A stretch of 34,661 nucleotides of DNA from Pseudomonadota bacterium (GCA_963205445.1 CAUJJG010000037.1:1-34661); one strand, 5' to 3'. Shown: positions 1 to 8,760, counted from the first letter of the stretch. Program-made: numbers and translations. The notes: generated by a model not told the origin, from the letters alone.

Positions 1-1634
1 ATGCGGTCACCCTCCTCCACCAGCGCGATGGTGCCGCCGGCCGCTGCCTCCGGCGAGGCGTGGCCGATCGACAGGCCCGAGGTGCCGCCGGAGAAACGGC
101 CATCGGTCAGCAGCGCGCAGGCCTTGCCCAGGCCTTTCGACTTCAAGTAGCTGGTGGGGTAGAGCATCTCCTGCATCCCCGGCCCGCCTTTCGGGCCTTC
201 GTAGCGGATCACCACCACGTCGCCAGCCTGCACCGCATCACTCAGGATCGCCGCCACCGCCGCGTCCTGGCTCTCGAACACCCGCGCCCTGCCCTCGAAG
301 ACATGGATGGCCGCATCGACACCTGCCGTCTTCACCACGCAGCCATCGCGGGCGATGTTGCCGGTCAGCACCGCCAGCCCACCTTCCTGCGAATAGGCAT
401 GCGCGACATCGCGAATGCAGCCTTCGGCGCGGTCGGTATCCAGCGTGGGCCAGCGCGTTGATTGACTGAAGGCGATCTGGGTCGGGATCCCGGCCGGCCC
501 GGCCTTGAAGAAGGTGTGGATGGCCTCGTCGCGGGTCTGGGTGATGTCCCATTGCGCGATTGCCTCACCCAGCGTCCGCGCATGCACGGTCGGCACCTGC
601 GTATGCAGCAGCCCGCCGCGCGCCAGCTCGCCGAGGATCGCCATGATGCCGCCGGCGCGGTGCACGTCCTCGATGTGGTACTTCGGCGTGTTCGGCGCCA
701 CCTTGCACAGCTGCGGGATGCGCCGCGACAGGCGGTCGATGTCGCGCATCGAAAACTCCACGCCCGCCTCCTGCGCAGCGGCCAGCAGATGCAGGATGGT
801 GTTGGTGGAGCCGCCCATCGCGATGTCCAGCGCCATCGCGTTCTCGAAGGCTTCGAAGGTCGCGATCCCACGTGGCAGCACGCTTGCATCTTCAGCGCCA
901 TACCAGCGATGGCACAGCTCGACGATCAGGCGACCAGCGCGCTTGAACAGCGCCTCGCGGTCGGCGTGGGTGGCAAGCGTGGTGCCGTTGCCAGGCAGCG
1001 ACAGGCCCAGCGCCTCGGTCAGGCAGTTCATCGAATTGGCAGTGAACATGCCGCTGCACGAGCCGCAGGTTGGGCAGGCGCTGCGCTCGACCGCAGCCAC
1101 GGTCTCATCGCTGACCGCACTGTCGGCGGCCATCACCATCGCATCGACCAGATCCAGCTTGTGCTCGGAGAGCCGGGTCTTGCCCGCCTCCATCGGCCCG
1201 CCAGACACGAACACCACCGGGATGTTCAGGCGCAACGCGGCCATCAGCATGCCGGGGGTGATCTTGTCGCAATTGCTGATGCACACCAATGCATCGGCGC
1301 AGTGCGCGTTGACCATGTATTCCACCGCGTCGGCGATGAGCTCGCGCGAGGGCAGCGAGTACAGCATGCCGTCGTGCCCCATCGCGATGCCGTCATCCAC
1401 GGCAATCGTGTTGAACTCCTTGGCCACGCCACCCACCGCTTCGATCTCGCGCGCCACCAGCTGGCCCATGTCCTTCAGGTGCACATGGCCGGGCACGAAC
1501 TGGGTGAAGGAGTTGGCGATGGCGATGATGGGCTTGTGGAAGTCGTCATCGCGCATGCCGGTGGCGCGCCACAGCGCGCGCGCGCCGGCCATGTTGCGGC
1601 CATGGGTGGAGGTTTTGGAACGGTAATCTGGCAT
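1..1634 (-). CDS. ilvD: Dihydroxy-acid dehydratase IlvD, 3' end cut by the window
   Basis: Dehydrates 2,3-dihydroxy-isovalerate and 2,3-dihydroxy-3-methylvalerate to the 2-keto acids, the step after IlvC in valine and isoleucine synthesis; cytosolic Fe-S enzyme. The ATG at 1634 gives [14 protein letters not shown], the usual IlvD opening. 544 codons are visible before the left edge; the E. coli enzyme has 616 residues, so about 70 residues are missing. Seen: [13 protein letters not shown] (residues 41-53), the family signature CDKITPG with the cluster cysteine at 122, and the [11 protein letters not shown] segment (187-197) with further cluster cysteines. The visible end reads VEEGDR, typical of the C-terminal swivelling domain. 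It is divergent from the ilvC operon with about 150 bp between its start and the candidate leader-peptide start at 1785, so the two may share regulation. Identification is certain; only the missing end cannot be checked. Confidence 0.97.
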   Translation of the reverse strand, partial: MPDYRSKTSTHGRNMAGARALWRATGMRDDDFHKPIIAIANSFTQFVPGHVHLKDMGQLVAREIEAVGGVAKEFNTIAVDDGIAMGHDGMLYSLPSRELIADAVEYMVNAHCADALVCISNCDKITPGMLMAALRLNIPVVFVSGGPMEAGKTRLSEHKLDLVDAMVMAADSAVSDETVAAVERSACPTCGSCSGMFTANSMNCLTEALGLSLPGNGTTLATHADREALFKRAGRLIVELCHRWYGAEDASVLPRGIATFEAFENAMALDIAMGGSTNTILHLLAAAQEAGVEFSMRDIDRLSRRIPQLCKVAPNTPKYHIEDVHRAGGIMAILGELARGGLLHTQVPTVHARTLGEAIAQWDITQTRDEAIHTFFKAGPAGIPTQIAFSQSTRWPTLDTDRAEGCIRDVAHAYSQEGGLAVLTGNIARDGCVVKTAGVDAAIHVFEGRARVFESQDAAVAAILSDAVQAGDVVVIRYEGPKGGPGMQEMLYPTSYLKSKGLGKACALLTDGRFSGGTSGLSIGHASPEAAAGGTIALVEEGDR

Positions 1635-1720
1635 CGTGGCTGGATCCGGTGGCGTACGGGGGGAGGCGCTGCAAGGCTTGATCCTGCTGCATTTGCGCGG
1701 TTTCGGCTGCAACTTTTCGC

Positions 1721-1739
1721 TCATGCGAAATCAGCATGA
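1721..1739. promoter_or_regulatory. Inverted repeat between ilvD and the ilvC operon, possible operator
   Basis: TCATGC (1721-1726) and GCATGA (1734-1739) form a perfect 6-bp inverted repeat with a 7-bp spacer. It lies 9 bp upstream of the candidate -35 box of the ilvC operon and in the upstream region of ilvD, where a shared regulator could act on both. The 19-bp dyad would suit a LysR- or GntR-type dimer, but no partner can be assigned from sequence alone. Confidence 0.3.
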
Positions 1740-1748
1740 ACACGACAG

Positions 1749-1777
1749 TTGACAAGCACGCGCGAACCATGTTTACC
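1749..1777 (+). promoter_or_regulatory. Candidate sigma-70 promoter of the ilvC operon leader
   Basis: A consensus -35 box TTGACA (1749-1754) is followed after 17 bp by a weak -10 box TTTACC (1772-1777, three of six matches). Transcription would then start at about 1784-1785, on or next to the A of the ATG at 1785 that opens the candidate leader peptide. A perfect inverted repeat (1768-1787) covers the -10 box and start point. The -35 match is strong; the -10 assignment and start point are inference. Confidence 0.5.
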
Positions 1778-1787
1778 TAAAAACATG
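1768..1787. promoter_or_regulatory. Inverted repeat over the -10 region, possible operator
   Basis: CATGTTT (1768-1774) and AAACATG (1781-1787) form a perfect 7-bp inverted repeat with a 6-bp spacer. It covers the proposed -10 box and transcription start of the ilvC operon, where a bound protein would block initiation. It is distinct from the dyad at 1721-1739. Its function is not shown by the sequence. Confidence 0.35.
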
Positions 1788-1901
1788 TTGCAGCGCCACA
1801 TGCCCCTGCCGCCCACTTCGATGACCGCCCAACCGGCGGCATCCGTCCTCGTACTTATTCTTATTACCTCGCCCACAGGTGCGGGACGATCCGGCGTGTA
1901 A
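1785..1901 (+). CDS. ilvL: Leader peptide of the ilvC operon attenuator, 38 codons (or 33 or 26 from inner ATGs)
   Basis: A short frame starts at ATG 1785, with in-frame ATGs at 1800 and 1821, and ends at TAA 1899-1901. Codons at 1845-1868 read Val-Leu-Val-Leu-Ile-Leu-Ile-Thr (GTC CTC GTA CTT ATT CTT ATT ACC), that is Val, Leu and Ile (end products of this operon) plus Thr, the precursor of Ile. GTA, CTT and ATT are uncommon codons in this GC-rich genome, which would sharpen sensitivity to charged tRNA. A terminator hairpin begins 27 bases after the stop codon. No Shine-Dalgarno sequence precedes any of the three ATGs; the first coincides with the predicted transcription start, so a leaderless mRNA is possible. 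It matches the design of known ilv/leu attenuator leaders. The peptide itself should have no function once made. Confidence 0.8.
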   Translation: MLQRHMPLPPTSMTAQPAASVLVLILITSPTGAGRSGV

Positions 1902-1941
1902 GCAAGCAAGAAACAACGCCCGAATCGCAAAACCCCGCATC
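1878..1941 (+). promoter_or_regulatory. Antiterminator pairing of the ilv attenuator
   Basis: GGTGCGGG (1878-1885, inside the last codons of the leader peptide) can pair with CCCGCATC (1934-1941): eight base pairs, one of them G-U. This would sequester the 5' arm of the terminator. A ribosome stalled at the Val/Leu/Ile codons (1845-1868) leaves 1878-1885 free and so favours read-through. A ribosome reaching the stop codon would cover it. A short protector pairing, CGTCC (1844-1848) with GGACG (1884-1888), is also possible. The pairings are read directly; their use in vivo is inference. Confidence 0.6.
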
Positions 1942-1960
1942 GCAAGGTGCGGGGTTTTTC
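1929..1960 (+). terminator. Intrinsic terminator of the ilv attenuator
   Basis: AAAACCCCGCA (1929-1939) and TGCGGGGTTTT (1948-1958) form a perfect 11-bp stem with an 8-nt loop. The T run 1955-1959 continues as TTTTTCGTTTT. It lies between the leader peptide stop and the ilvC start at 2004. With an operon downstream and no gene ending upstream other than the leader peptide, it is best read as a regulated attenuator. Confidence 0.85.
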
Positions 1961-2003
1961 GTTTTCGGGGTTCGCAAAACCCAACCCAAGCAGAGAACCC
2001 GCA

Positions 2004-2996
2004 ATGACCAGCAGCAAACCCCGCATCACCATCGTCGGTTACGGCAGCCAGGGCCGAGCACATGCACTCAACCTGCGCGACTCCGGCTTCGACGTCACCA
2101 TTGGCCTGCGTCCGGGCGGCCCCACCGAGATCAAGGCCAAGGCCGATGGATTCACAGTGAAAGCGCCGGCCGAGGCGGTGAAGGGCGCGCAGATCGTCGC
2201 CGTGCTCACCCCGGACATGGTGCAGCCGCAGCTGTATTCCGAAGTGATCGAGCCCAATATGGACCAGGGGGCCTGCCTGCTGTTTGCGCACGGCTTCAAC
2301 GTCCATTACGGCCAGATCACCCCGCGCGAGGATCTCGATGTCGTCCTGGTCGCCCCCAAGGGCCCGGGCGCATTGGTGCGCCGCGAATACGAGATCGGCC
2401 GCGGCGTGCCGTCGGTCTATGCGGTGCATCAGGACAAGAGCGGTCAGGCCGAGCAGCTGGCGATGACCTATTGCGCCGGCATCGGCGGTGCACGCCAGAA
2501 CGCCATCAAGACCAGCTTCAAGGAAGAAACCGAAACCGACCTGTTCGGCGAGCAGGCGGTGCTGTGCGGCGGCGCCACCAAGCTGGTGCAGGCCGGCTGG
2601 GAAACCCTGGTGGAAGCCGGCTACCAGCCGGAAGTGGCCTACTACGAATGCCTGCACGAACTGAAGCTGATCGTGGACCTGTTCTACGAAGGCGGCGTGA
2701 CCCGCATGCATGAATTCATCAGCGAAACCGCACAGTACGGCGCGCTGACCCGCGGCAACTACGTGGTGGACGACAACACCCGTGCGCAGATGCGCAAGGT
2801 GCTGACCGAGATCCAGGATGGCACCTTCGCCCGCCAGTGGATCGCCGAATACGCGGCCGGCAATGCCAACTACAAGGCGATGAAGCAGGCGGATCTGGAC
2901 CACCCGATCGAAACCGTCGGCAAGAAGCTGCGTGCCAACATGCAGTGGCTGGGCAACGCCCCGCAGGCCGCCACCAAGCAAGCCGAGGCCGCGTGA
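2004..2996 (+). CDS. ilvC: Ketol-acid reductoisomerase IlvC, class I short form
   Basis: Isomerises and reduces acetolactate or acetohydroxybutyrate to the dihydroxy acids, using NAD(P)H and Mg. The 330-residue length fits class I. The dinucleotide-binding motif GYGSQG is at 12-17, [11 protein letters not shown] at 94-104, and the catalytic acids fall at D179, E183, E215, E219 with S240, in [18 protein letters not shown] and ISETAQYG. The ATG at 2004 was preferred to an upstream in-frame codon at 1947 because the latter lies within the terminator hairpin. With this start the protein lacks about ten residues found before GYGSQG in many homologues. The cofactor loop R36-P-G-G-P-T-E42 is unusual. 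It is the first structural gene after the attenuator, and its TGA overlaps the ATG of ilvG by one base. Confidence 0.96.
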   Translation: MTSSKPRITIVGYGSQGRAHALNLRDSGFDVTIGLRPGGPTEIKAKADGFTVKAPAEAVKGAQIVAVLTPDMVQPQLYSEVIEPNMDQGACLLFAHGFNVHYGQITPREDLDVVLVAPKGPGALVRREYEIGRGVPSVYAVHQDKSGQAEQLAMTYCAGIGGARQNAIKTSFKEETETDLFGEQAVLCGGATKLVQAGWETLVEAGYQPEVAYYECLHELKLIVDLFYEGGVTRMHEFISETAQYGALTRGNYVVDDNTRAQMRKVLTEIQDGTFARQWIAEYAAGNANYKAMKQADLDHPIETVGKKLRANMQWLGNAPQAATKQAEAA

Positions 2997-4735
2997 TGAA
3001 CGGCGCCCGCTGGCTGGCACAGGCCCTGGTGGTCGAAGGCGTTGACACGCTGTTCGGCTACCCGGGCGGCGCGATCATGCCGTTCTACGACGCCCTGCAC
3101 GACACCCCGCAGCTGCGTCACGTATTGCCGCGCCACGAACAAGGGGCAGCATTCGCAGCGAACGGCTATGCGCGGGCCAGCGGGCGCGTTGGTGTCTGCA
3201 TCGCCACCTCCGGTCCCGGTGCGTCGAATCTGGTGACCGGGATCGCCGATGCGATGGTGGATTCGGTGCCGATGGTGGTCATCACCGGCCAGGTGCCCAC
3301 CACCTTGATGGGCACCGATGCCTTCCAGGAACTCGACGTATTCGCCATGACCATGCCGATGGTCAAGCACAACTTCATCGCACGCAGCATCGACGACCTG
3401 CCCCGCATCCTGAGCGAGGCGTTCCGGCTGGCCCGCAGCGGCCGCCCAGGCCCGGTGGCGATCGACCTGCCCAAGGACGTGCAGCTGGCCGATGCCAGCC
3501 ACCTGCCCGCGCACGTCAGTGCCGGCATCGACCCGGTGGAACAACCCAAGGATGCCTCCCTGCACGAGGCCTTGGCCCTGATCGCGCAGGCCCAGCGCCC
3601 CGTCATCTATGGCGGTGGCGGCATCAACCTGGGGAATGCACTTGCGGCCTTCCGCACCTTCGTGGATGCCACCCAGATTCCCACCGTGCTGACCTTGAAA
3701 GGCCTGGGCGCCCTGCCCACCGCCCACCCACTGAACATGGGCATGCTGGGCATGCATGGCAGCCGGGCGGCCAATCTGACGGTGCAGGAGGCCGACCTGC
3801 TGATCGTGGTGGGCGCACGTTTCGATGACCGTGCCACCGGCAAGCTGGCCGAGTTCGCCCCGAACGCGCGCATCGTGCACATGGATCTGGACGCCTGCGA
3901 GATCGGCAAACTGCGTTATGCCGATGCCGGCGTGCGTGGCGACATCCGTACCACGCTGACCAAGCTCACCCTCGCCTGCGCCGCCCATCTGCATGGCCGC
4001 CATGGCCCGGCACGCAAAGCGTGGCGCAGCCTGTGCCGGCAGCGCGCACAGCAGCTGGCCCCGCGCTATGACGCCCCGGGCGAGGGCGTGTATGCCCCGG
4101 CCCTGCTGCGTCGCCTGTCCGAGCTGGCCCCGCATGCAACGGTGGTCTGCGACGTCGGCCAGCACCAGATGTGGGTGGCGCAGCACTGGCGGATGGACAA
4201 CCCGCGCAAGCACCTGACCTCCGGCGCGCTGGGTGCGATGGGCTTCGGCCTGCCGGCCGCCATGGGCGCACAGGAAGCCTTGCCCGGCGCGCAGGTGGTC
4301 TGCGTCAGCGGTGACGGCTCGATCATGATGAACATCCAGGAGCTGGCCACGCTCAAGCGCTACCGGCTGCCGGTGAAGATCGTGCTGCTGGACAACCAGG
4401 CGCTGGGCATGGTGCGCCAGTGGCAGGAGCTGTTCTTCGACAAGCGTTATTCCGAAGTGGACCTGTCCGACAACCCCGACTTTGCCGCCGTGGCCGCCGC
4501 TTTCGGCATCACCGCTCTGCACGTCGAGCGTGCCGATGACGTCGAAGCGGCACTGACCGCCCTGCTGGCCGCCGACGGCCCCGCCCTGCTGCACGTGGCC
4601 ATCGATACCGCCGCCAACGTCTGGCCGCTGGTGCCGCCCAACCGCAACAACGCCCAGATGCTGGACCCCGACCACGACCAGCACGACACCACGCCTTCCC
4701 CCACGATGGAGACCCCCCATGCGCTACCGGCTTGA
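2996..4735 (+). CDS. ilvG: Acetolactate synthase large subunit IlvG
   Basis: Thiamine-diphosphate enzyme that condenses two pyruvates, or pyruvate with 2-ketobutyrate, the first common step of Val/Leu/Ile synthesis. It has 579 residues. The catalytic glutamate is E48 in PRHEQGA, followed by the family stretch ATSGPGASNLVTG (70-82). The ThDP/Mg motif runs from GDGS (439-442) to N467 in LLDNQ. QMWVAQHW and LTSGALGAMGFGLP are typical of the C-terminal domain. The start at 2996 forms TGATG with the ilvC stop and has GAGG about ten bases upstream. The last 17 bases overlap ilvM. The symbol ilvG rather than ilvB or ilvI is chosen because the partner downstream is IlvM-like. The C-terminal tail after residue 555 is His/Asp/Pro-rich and probably disordered. 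Confidence 0.96.
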   Translation: MNGARWLAQALVVEGVDTLFGYPGGAIMPFYDALHDTPQLRHVLPRHEQGAAFAANGYARASGRVGVCIATSGPGASNLVTGIADAMVDSVPMVVITGQVPTTLMGTDAFQELDVFAMTMPMVKHNFIARSIDDLPRILSEAFRLARSGRPGPVAIDLPKDVQLADASHLPAHVSAGIDPVEQPKDASLHEALALIAQAQRPVIYGGGGINLGNALAAFRTFVDATQIPTVLTLKGLGALPTAHPLNMGMLGMHGSRAANLTVQEADLLIVVGARFDDRATGKLAEFAPNARIVHMDLDACEIGKLRYADAGVRGDIRTTLTKLTLACAAHLHGRHGPARKAWRSLCRQRAQQLAPRYDAPGEGVYAPALLRRLSELAPHATVVCDVGQHQMWVAQHWRMDNPRKHLTSGALGAMGFGLPAAMGAQEALPGAQVVCVSGDGSIMMNIQELATLKRYRLPVKIVLLDNQALGMVRQWQELFFDKRYSEVDLSDNPDFAAVAAAFGITALHVERADDVEAALTALLAADGPALLHVAIDTAANVWPLVPPNRNNAQMLDPDHDQHDTTPSPTMETPHALPA

Positions 4736-4955
4736 TCTCACCCTGCGGCAGGTCGAAGGCGCGCTGGTGCGCGTGCTGGGCACCACCGAGCGTCGCGGCT
4801 TTATCCCCGTGCGCGTCGATGGCGAAACCCGGACCGACGGCGACCGCTGGCATCTGCGCATGACCGTGGAGGGCGACCGCGAGCCGGAAACCCTGACCCA
4901 CCAACTGGAAAAGCTGTACGACTGCCTGGCCGTCGACATGCAGCCCTGCGCATGA
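4719..4955 (+). CDS. ilvM: Acetolactate synthase small regulatory subunit IlvM
   Basis: A 78-residue single ACT-type domain protein that would activate IlvG, and possibly make it sensitive to feedback by branched-chain amino acids. The pattern LDLTLRQVEGALVRVLGTTERRGF is the beta-alpha opening of an ACT domain (residues 5-28), and LEKLYDCLAV near the end is also typical. The start ATG lies 17 bases inside ilvG with GGAG a few bases upstream, which suggests translational coupling and equal stoichiometry. The E. coli IlvM has 87 residues, so this one is slightly shorter. Function is assigned from position and ACT-like sequence; sensitivity to valine cannot be read from it. Confidence 0.88.
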   Translation: MRYRLDLTLRQVEGALVRVLGTTERRGFIPVRVDGETRTDGDRWHLRMTVEGDREPETLTHQLEKLYDCLAVDMQPCA

Positions 4956-4971
4956 CCCGGGCCACACGCTG

Positions 4972-6072
4972 ATGGATTCCCACGTAGCCAGCCCCGCATC
5001 GGTTTCCGCCAGTGATGTGTTGGCGGCACAGGCACGCCTGCGCCGTTATTTGGACGTCACCCCCACCCACTACGCGGAACGGTTCGGCTGCTGGCTGAAG
5101 CTGGAGAACCTGCAGCGCACCGGTTCGTACAAGGTGCGCGGCGCGATGAATGCCTTGCTGGCCGCGCGCGAACGCGGCGACCTGCGCCCCACCATCGCCG
5201 CCTCCGCCGGCAACCACGCGCAGGGCCTGGCCTGGGCCGCCTACCGGCTGGGCGTGCAGGCCATCACGGTGATGCCGAAAACCGCGCCGCAGACCAAGAT
5301 CGCCGGCGTGGCGCACTGGGGCGCGACGGTGCGCCTGCATGGCGACACCTACGACGAAGCCAAGCTGTTTGCCGCCGAATTGGCAGCCCAGCACGACTAC
5401 CGTCTGCTGTCGGCTTTCGACGATCCAGACGTGATCGCCGGCCAAGGCACGGTGGGGCTGGAGATTGCCAGCGCCCTGTCCCCCGACGTGGTGATCGTGC
5501 CGATCGGCGGCGGCGGCCTGGCCTCCGGCGTGGCCTTGGCGCTGAAGGCGCAGGGCGTGCGCGTGATCGGCGCCCAGGTGGAAGGCGTGGATGCGATGGC
5601 ACGCGCGCTGCGCGGCGACGATCGCATCATCGAGCCCGTGGCGACTCTGGCCGATGGCGTGAAGGTGAAGGTCCCCGGCCATCTCACCCGGCAACTGCTT
5701 GCCGACCTGATCGACGACGTGGTGATCGTGCGCGAAGCCGAGCTGCGCGAAACCTTGGTACGGCTGGCGCTGGAAGAACACCTGATCGCCGAAGGTGCCG
5801 GTGCACTGGCGCTGGCGGCCGGCAAGCGCATCGCCGCCAAGCGCAAGTGCGCCGTGATCTCCGGCGGCAATCTCGATGCCGGCGTGCTGGCTACCCTGCT
5901 GCAGGACGTGCGCCCGCGGCCGCCGCGCAAACCCCGCCAGCGCAAGCAGGAGCGACTTATGCCGCCGGCAGTCAGGGCATCCGCCCATGCTGCCGGCCCC
6001 AGTTTGTCGCATCTCATTCGCCTCGACACATCACGCATTGCGCGCCCAGAACCCGAAGAACTTCTCACATGA
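4972..6072 (+). CDS. ilvA: Threonine dehydratase, short form without regulatory domain
   Basis: PLP enzyme that converts threonine to 2-ketobutyrate, the entry to isoleucine synthesis. The PLP lysine is K54 in [16 protein letters not shown] (77-85), the glycine loop PIGGGG (177-182) and SGGN (297-300) are all present. The catalytic fold ends near residue 312. There is no C-terminal ACT-like domain as in biosynthetic IlvA of E. coli (514 residues), so by sequence it resembles the catabolic TdcB type. A basic, low-complexity tail (residues 313-366, rich in Arg, Pro, Lys, Ala) follows and ends in the ATGA overlap with leuA. It lies 16 bp after ilvM, inside the ilv operon, so the role is biosynthetic by context. 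Feedback by isoleucine would need another route. tdcB is an equally fair name. Confidence 0.92.
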   Translation: MDSHVASPASVSASDVLAAQARLRRYLDVTPTHYAERFGCWLKLENLQRTGSYKVRGAMNALLAARERGDLRPTIAASAGNHAQGLAWAAYRLGVQAITVMPKTAPQTKIAGVAHWGATVRLHGDTYDEAKLFAAELAAQHDYRLLSAFDDPDVIAGQGTVGLEIASALSPDVVIVPIGGGGLASGVALALKAQGVRVIGAQVEGVDAMARALRGDDRIIEPVATLADGVKVKVPGHLTRQLLADLIDDVVIVREAELRETLVRLALEEHLIAEGAGALALAAGKRIAAKRKCAVISGGNLDAGVLATLLQDVRPRPPRKPRQRKQERLMPPAVRASAHAAGPSLSHLIRLDTSRIARPEPEELLT

Positions 6073-7607
6073 ACAACACCCAAGACCACGTACGCATTTT
6101 CGACACCACCCTGCGCGATGGTGAACAGTCGCCCGGCTTCACCATGAATGCCTCGCAGAAAATCGCCTTTGCGCATGCGCTGGCCGACCTGGGCGTGGAC
6201 GTGATCGAGGCCGGCTTCCCCAACAGTTCCCCCGCCGATTTCAATGCGGTGCAGACCATCGCCCGCGAAGTACAAGGTGCCACCATCGCCGCGCTGGCGC
6301 GCTGCCATCCGGGCGACATCGAAGCCTGCGCACGCGCCCTGCACGAGGCCGCCAAGCCGCGCATCCACGTCTTCATCTCCACCAGCCCGCTGCACCGCGA
6401 GCACAAGCTGGGCATGTCGAAGGCGGACGTGATCGAACGCACCACCATGGGCGTGTCGCTGGCACGCAAGTACGTGGAGGACGTCGAGTTTTCCGCGGAA
6501 GACGCCTTACGCTCCGAGCGCGAATTTCTGGTGGAAGTCTTCAATGCCGCCGTGGCCGCCGGCGCCCGCACCCTGAACGTGCCCGACACCGTGGGCTATG
6601 CCACCCCCGATGAAATCCGCGAGCTGTTCCGCTACCTGCGCGCCAACGTGCAGGGCGCCGATGACGTGATCTTCAGCGCGCACTGCCACAACGATCTGGG
6701 CCTGGCCGTGGCCAACTCGCTGGCCGCGATCGAAGGTGGCGCACGCCAAGTGGAATGCACCATCAACGGCATCGGCGAACGCGCCGGCAATGCCGCGATG
6801 GAAGAGCTGGTGATGGCGCTGAAGGTGCGTGGCGGCTGGTATGGCGTCGACACCCGCATACAAACACCGAAGCTGCTGGACACCTCGCGCCTGCTCTCGC
6901 GCATCACCGGCATCCAGGTACAGCGCAACAAGGCCATCGTGGGCCTGAACGCGTTCGCGCACGAATCCGGCATCCACCAGCACGGCATGCTGAAGAACCG
7001 CGACACCTACGAAATCATGCGCCCGCAGGATGTCGGCTGGCCTGATTCGCAACTGGTGCTGGGCCGCCACAGCGGGCGAGCCGCGGTGGCCGACCGGCTG
7101 CGCCAGCTGGGCTTCGTGCTGGAAGATGCGCAGCTGGATCAGGTCATTGCCGACGCCAAGGCACTCACCCAGACCCAGCACGTCATCACTGACGCTGACC
7201 TGCAAATGCTGGTGGAAGGGGAGCGCTACGGCCCCGGCTGGCGGATCGCGGCGATGAGTCTGATCGACGAGGGCCAGCACACCCGCGCCCATGTGGAGCT
7301 GTCGGATCCGGACAATCATCGCGTCCAGCAGGATGCCCGTGGCGACGGCCCCATCGCCGCCCTGTTTGCCGCCCTCGCCCGCGCCACCGGCGTGGACTTT
7401 GAATTGGAAAGCTACGAGGTGCACAGCATGGGCATCGGGCGCGACGCCCGCGGCGAAGCCAACCTCAGCGCCCGTATCGCCGGCGAAACCTGGACCGGCC
7501 AAGGCACCAGCCGCGACGTGCTGGAAGCCAGCGCGATCGCGTGGCTGGCCGTCGCCAACCAGATCCAGCGCGCCGCCTCCCACCTGCGCTTTGCCATCAG
7601 CGCCTGA
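6069..7607 (+). CDS. leuA: 2-Isopropylmalate synthase LeuA
   Basis: Condenses acetyl-CoA with 2-ketoisovalerate, the committed step of leucine synthesis. It has 512 residues, the usual bacterial length. The TIM-barrel opening [13 protein letters not shown] spans residues 11-23, with the metal ligands H205 and H207 in SAHCHNDLG and the [11 protein letters not shown] signature further on. Residues from about 385 to the end form the LeuA allosteric domain ([16 protein letters not shown]), so leucine feedback is expected. The start ATG at 6069 overlaps the ilvA stop (ATGA). Reading further upstream only enters ilvA in another frame. It is co-transcribed with the ilv genes and so under the attenuator at 1785-1960. 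Confidence 0.96.
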   Translation: MNNTQDHVRIFDTTLRDGEQSPGFTMNASQKIAFAHALADLGVDVIEAGFPNSSPADFNAVQTIAREVQGATIAALARCHPGDIEACARALHEAAKPRIHVFISTSPLHREHKLGMSKADVIERTTMGVSLARKYVEDVEFSAEDALRSEREFLVEVFNAAVAAGARTLNVPDTVGYATPDEIRELFRYLRANVQGADDVIFSAHCHNDLGLAVANSLAAIEGGARQVECTINGIGERAGNAAMEELVMALKVRGGWYGVDTRIQTPKLLDTSRLLSRITGIQVQRNKAIVGLNAFAHESGIHQHGMLKNRDTYEIMRPQDVGWPDSQLVLGRHSGRAAVADRLRQLGFVLEDAQLDQVIADAKALTQTQHVITDADLQMLVEGERYGPGWRIAAMSLIDEGQHTRAHVELSDPDNHRVQQDARGDGPIAALFAALARATGVDFELESYEVHSMGIGRDARGEANLSARIAGETWTGQGTSRDVLEASAIAWLAVANQIQRAASHLRFAISA

Positions 7608-7624
7608 GCCTCAAGGAACCTCCC

Positions 7625-8707
7625 ATGCACGCCAAGATCGTTGTCCTGCCCGGTGACGGCATCGGCCCCGAAGTCACCGCTGCCGCCGTCCAAACCTTGC
7701 AGGCAGTGGCCGACCGCTATGGTCACCAGTTCGATTTCCAATACCACCTGATCGGCGGCGCTGCGATCGACGCCACCGGCAGCCCTCTCCCCGACGCCAC
7801 GCTGCAGGCCGCACAGTCGGCCGATGCCATTCTGCTGGGGGCCGTCGGCGGCCCGCAGTGGTCCGACCCCAACGCCAAAGTGCGCCCGGAACAAGGCCTG
7901 CTGGCCATCCGGAAAGCCCTTGGTCTGTACGCCAACCTGCGCCCGGTGAAGCCGCATGCTGCCACCTTGGGCGCCTCCCCGATCAAGCCCCACCTGCTGC
8001 AAGGCGTGGACCTGATGGTGGTGCGCGAGCTGACCGGTGGCATCTATTTCGGGGACAAGACGCGCAGCGCCGAGGATGCCTCCGACCTGTGCCGCTACAG
8101 CGTGGCCGAAATCGAGCGGGTGGTCCGCCACGCGGCCCGCTTGGCACGCAGCCGCAGCGGCAAGCTGACCTCGGTGGACAAGGCCAACGTGCTGGAAACC
8201 TCGCGACTGTGGCGCGACGTCACCACGCGCGTGATCCGGGACGAATTTCCCGACGTGCAGCTGGAACACCAGCTGGTGGACTCGATGGCCATGCACCTGC
8301 TGGCCAAGCCGCGCGCCTACGACGTCATCGTCACCGAAAACATGTTCGGCGACATCCTCACCGACGAAGCCTCGATGCTGGCCGGCTCGCTGGGCCTGCT
8401 GCCCTCGGCCTCGCTGGGCGAGGGCAAGGTCGGCCTGTACGAGCCCATCCACGGCAGCGCCCCCGACATCGCAGGCAAGGGCATCGCCAACCCTTACGCC
8501 ACCATCCTGAGCGCAGCGATGCTGTTGCGCCATTCACTGGGGCTGGAAGCCGAAGCCCAATGCGTGGAGGGCTGCGTGTCAGATGCTCTGGACGCCGGTG
8601 TTTTCACCGCCGATCTGACCTCCGCCAACCCCGCCTCGACCCAAGCCGTCACGGAGGCCGTGCTGCAACGGCAATTGCAATGCCAGGTGCTGGAGCTGCG
8701 GGACTGA
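7625..8707 (+). CDS. leuB: 3-Isopropylmalate dehydrogenase LeuB
   Basis: Oxidatively decarboxylates 3-isopropylmalate with NAD, the third step of the leucine branch. It has 360 residues, close to the family norm. The N-terminus reads [14 protein letters not shown]. The substrate region ELTGGIYFG and the isocitrate/isopropylmalate dehydrogenase signature [19 protein letters not shown] are present, followed by the NAD-binding segment [18 protein letters not shown]. The ATG at 7625 has AAGGAA at 7613-7618. It sits 17 bp after leuA and is the last gene of the operon; a hairpin at 8739-8760 follows. leuC and leuD, its usual partners, are on the other strand just beyond. Confidence 0.96.
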   Translation: MHAKIVVLPGDGIGPEVTAAAVQTLQAVADRYGHQFDFQYHLIGGAAIDATGSPLPDATLQAAQSADAILLGAVGGPQWSDPNAKVRPEQGLLAIRKALGLYANLRPVKPHAATLGASPIKPHLLQGVDLMVVRELTGGIYFGDKTRSAEDASDLCRYSVAEIERVVRHAARLARSRSGKLTSVDKANVLETSRLWRDVTTRVIRDEFPDVQLEHQLVDSMAMHLLAKPRAYDVIVTENMFGDILTDEASMLAGSLGLLPSASLGEGKVGLYEPIHGSAPDIAGKGIANPYATILSAAMLLRHSLGLEAEAQCVEGCVSDALDAGVFTADLTSANPASTQAVTEAVLQRQLQCQVLELRD

Positions 8708-8738
8708 GCGGGCGCAAGTGAACGCCATATCACGCACA

Positions 8739-8760
8739 AGGCCCGCTGCGATGCGGGCCT
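8739..8760. terminator. Hairpin between converging leuB and leuD
   Basis: AGGCCCGC (8739-8746) and GCGGGCCT (8753-8760) form a perfect 8-bp stem with a 6-nt loop in the 89-bp gap between two converging operons. There is no T tract on either side, so if it terminates it does so weakly or with help. Its place suggests a shared, bidirectional end. Confidence 0.5.

Noticed and set aside
462-1739. Long open frame on the plus strand opposite ilvD
   Set aside because: Its protein is Arg/His/Gln-rich without any domain and lies entirely antisense to a clear IlvD sequence; a GC-rich codon-bias shadow.
1947-2003. Upstream in-frame start for ilvC
   Set aside because: It would begin inside the terminator hairpin and add residues unlike any IlvC; ATG 2004 starts at the normal place.
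2870-4720. 616-codon open frame opposite ilvG
   Set aside because: Fully antisense to a well-conserved acetolactate synthase; composition (Gly/His/Gln-rich) is typical of shadows, with no recognisable motif.
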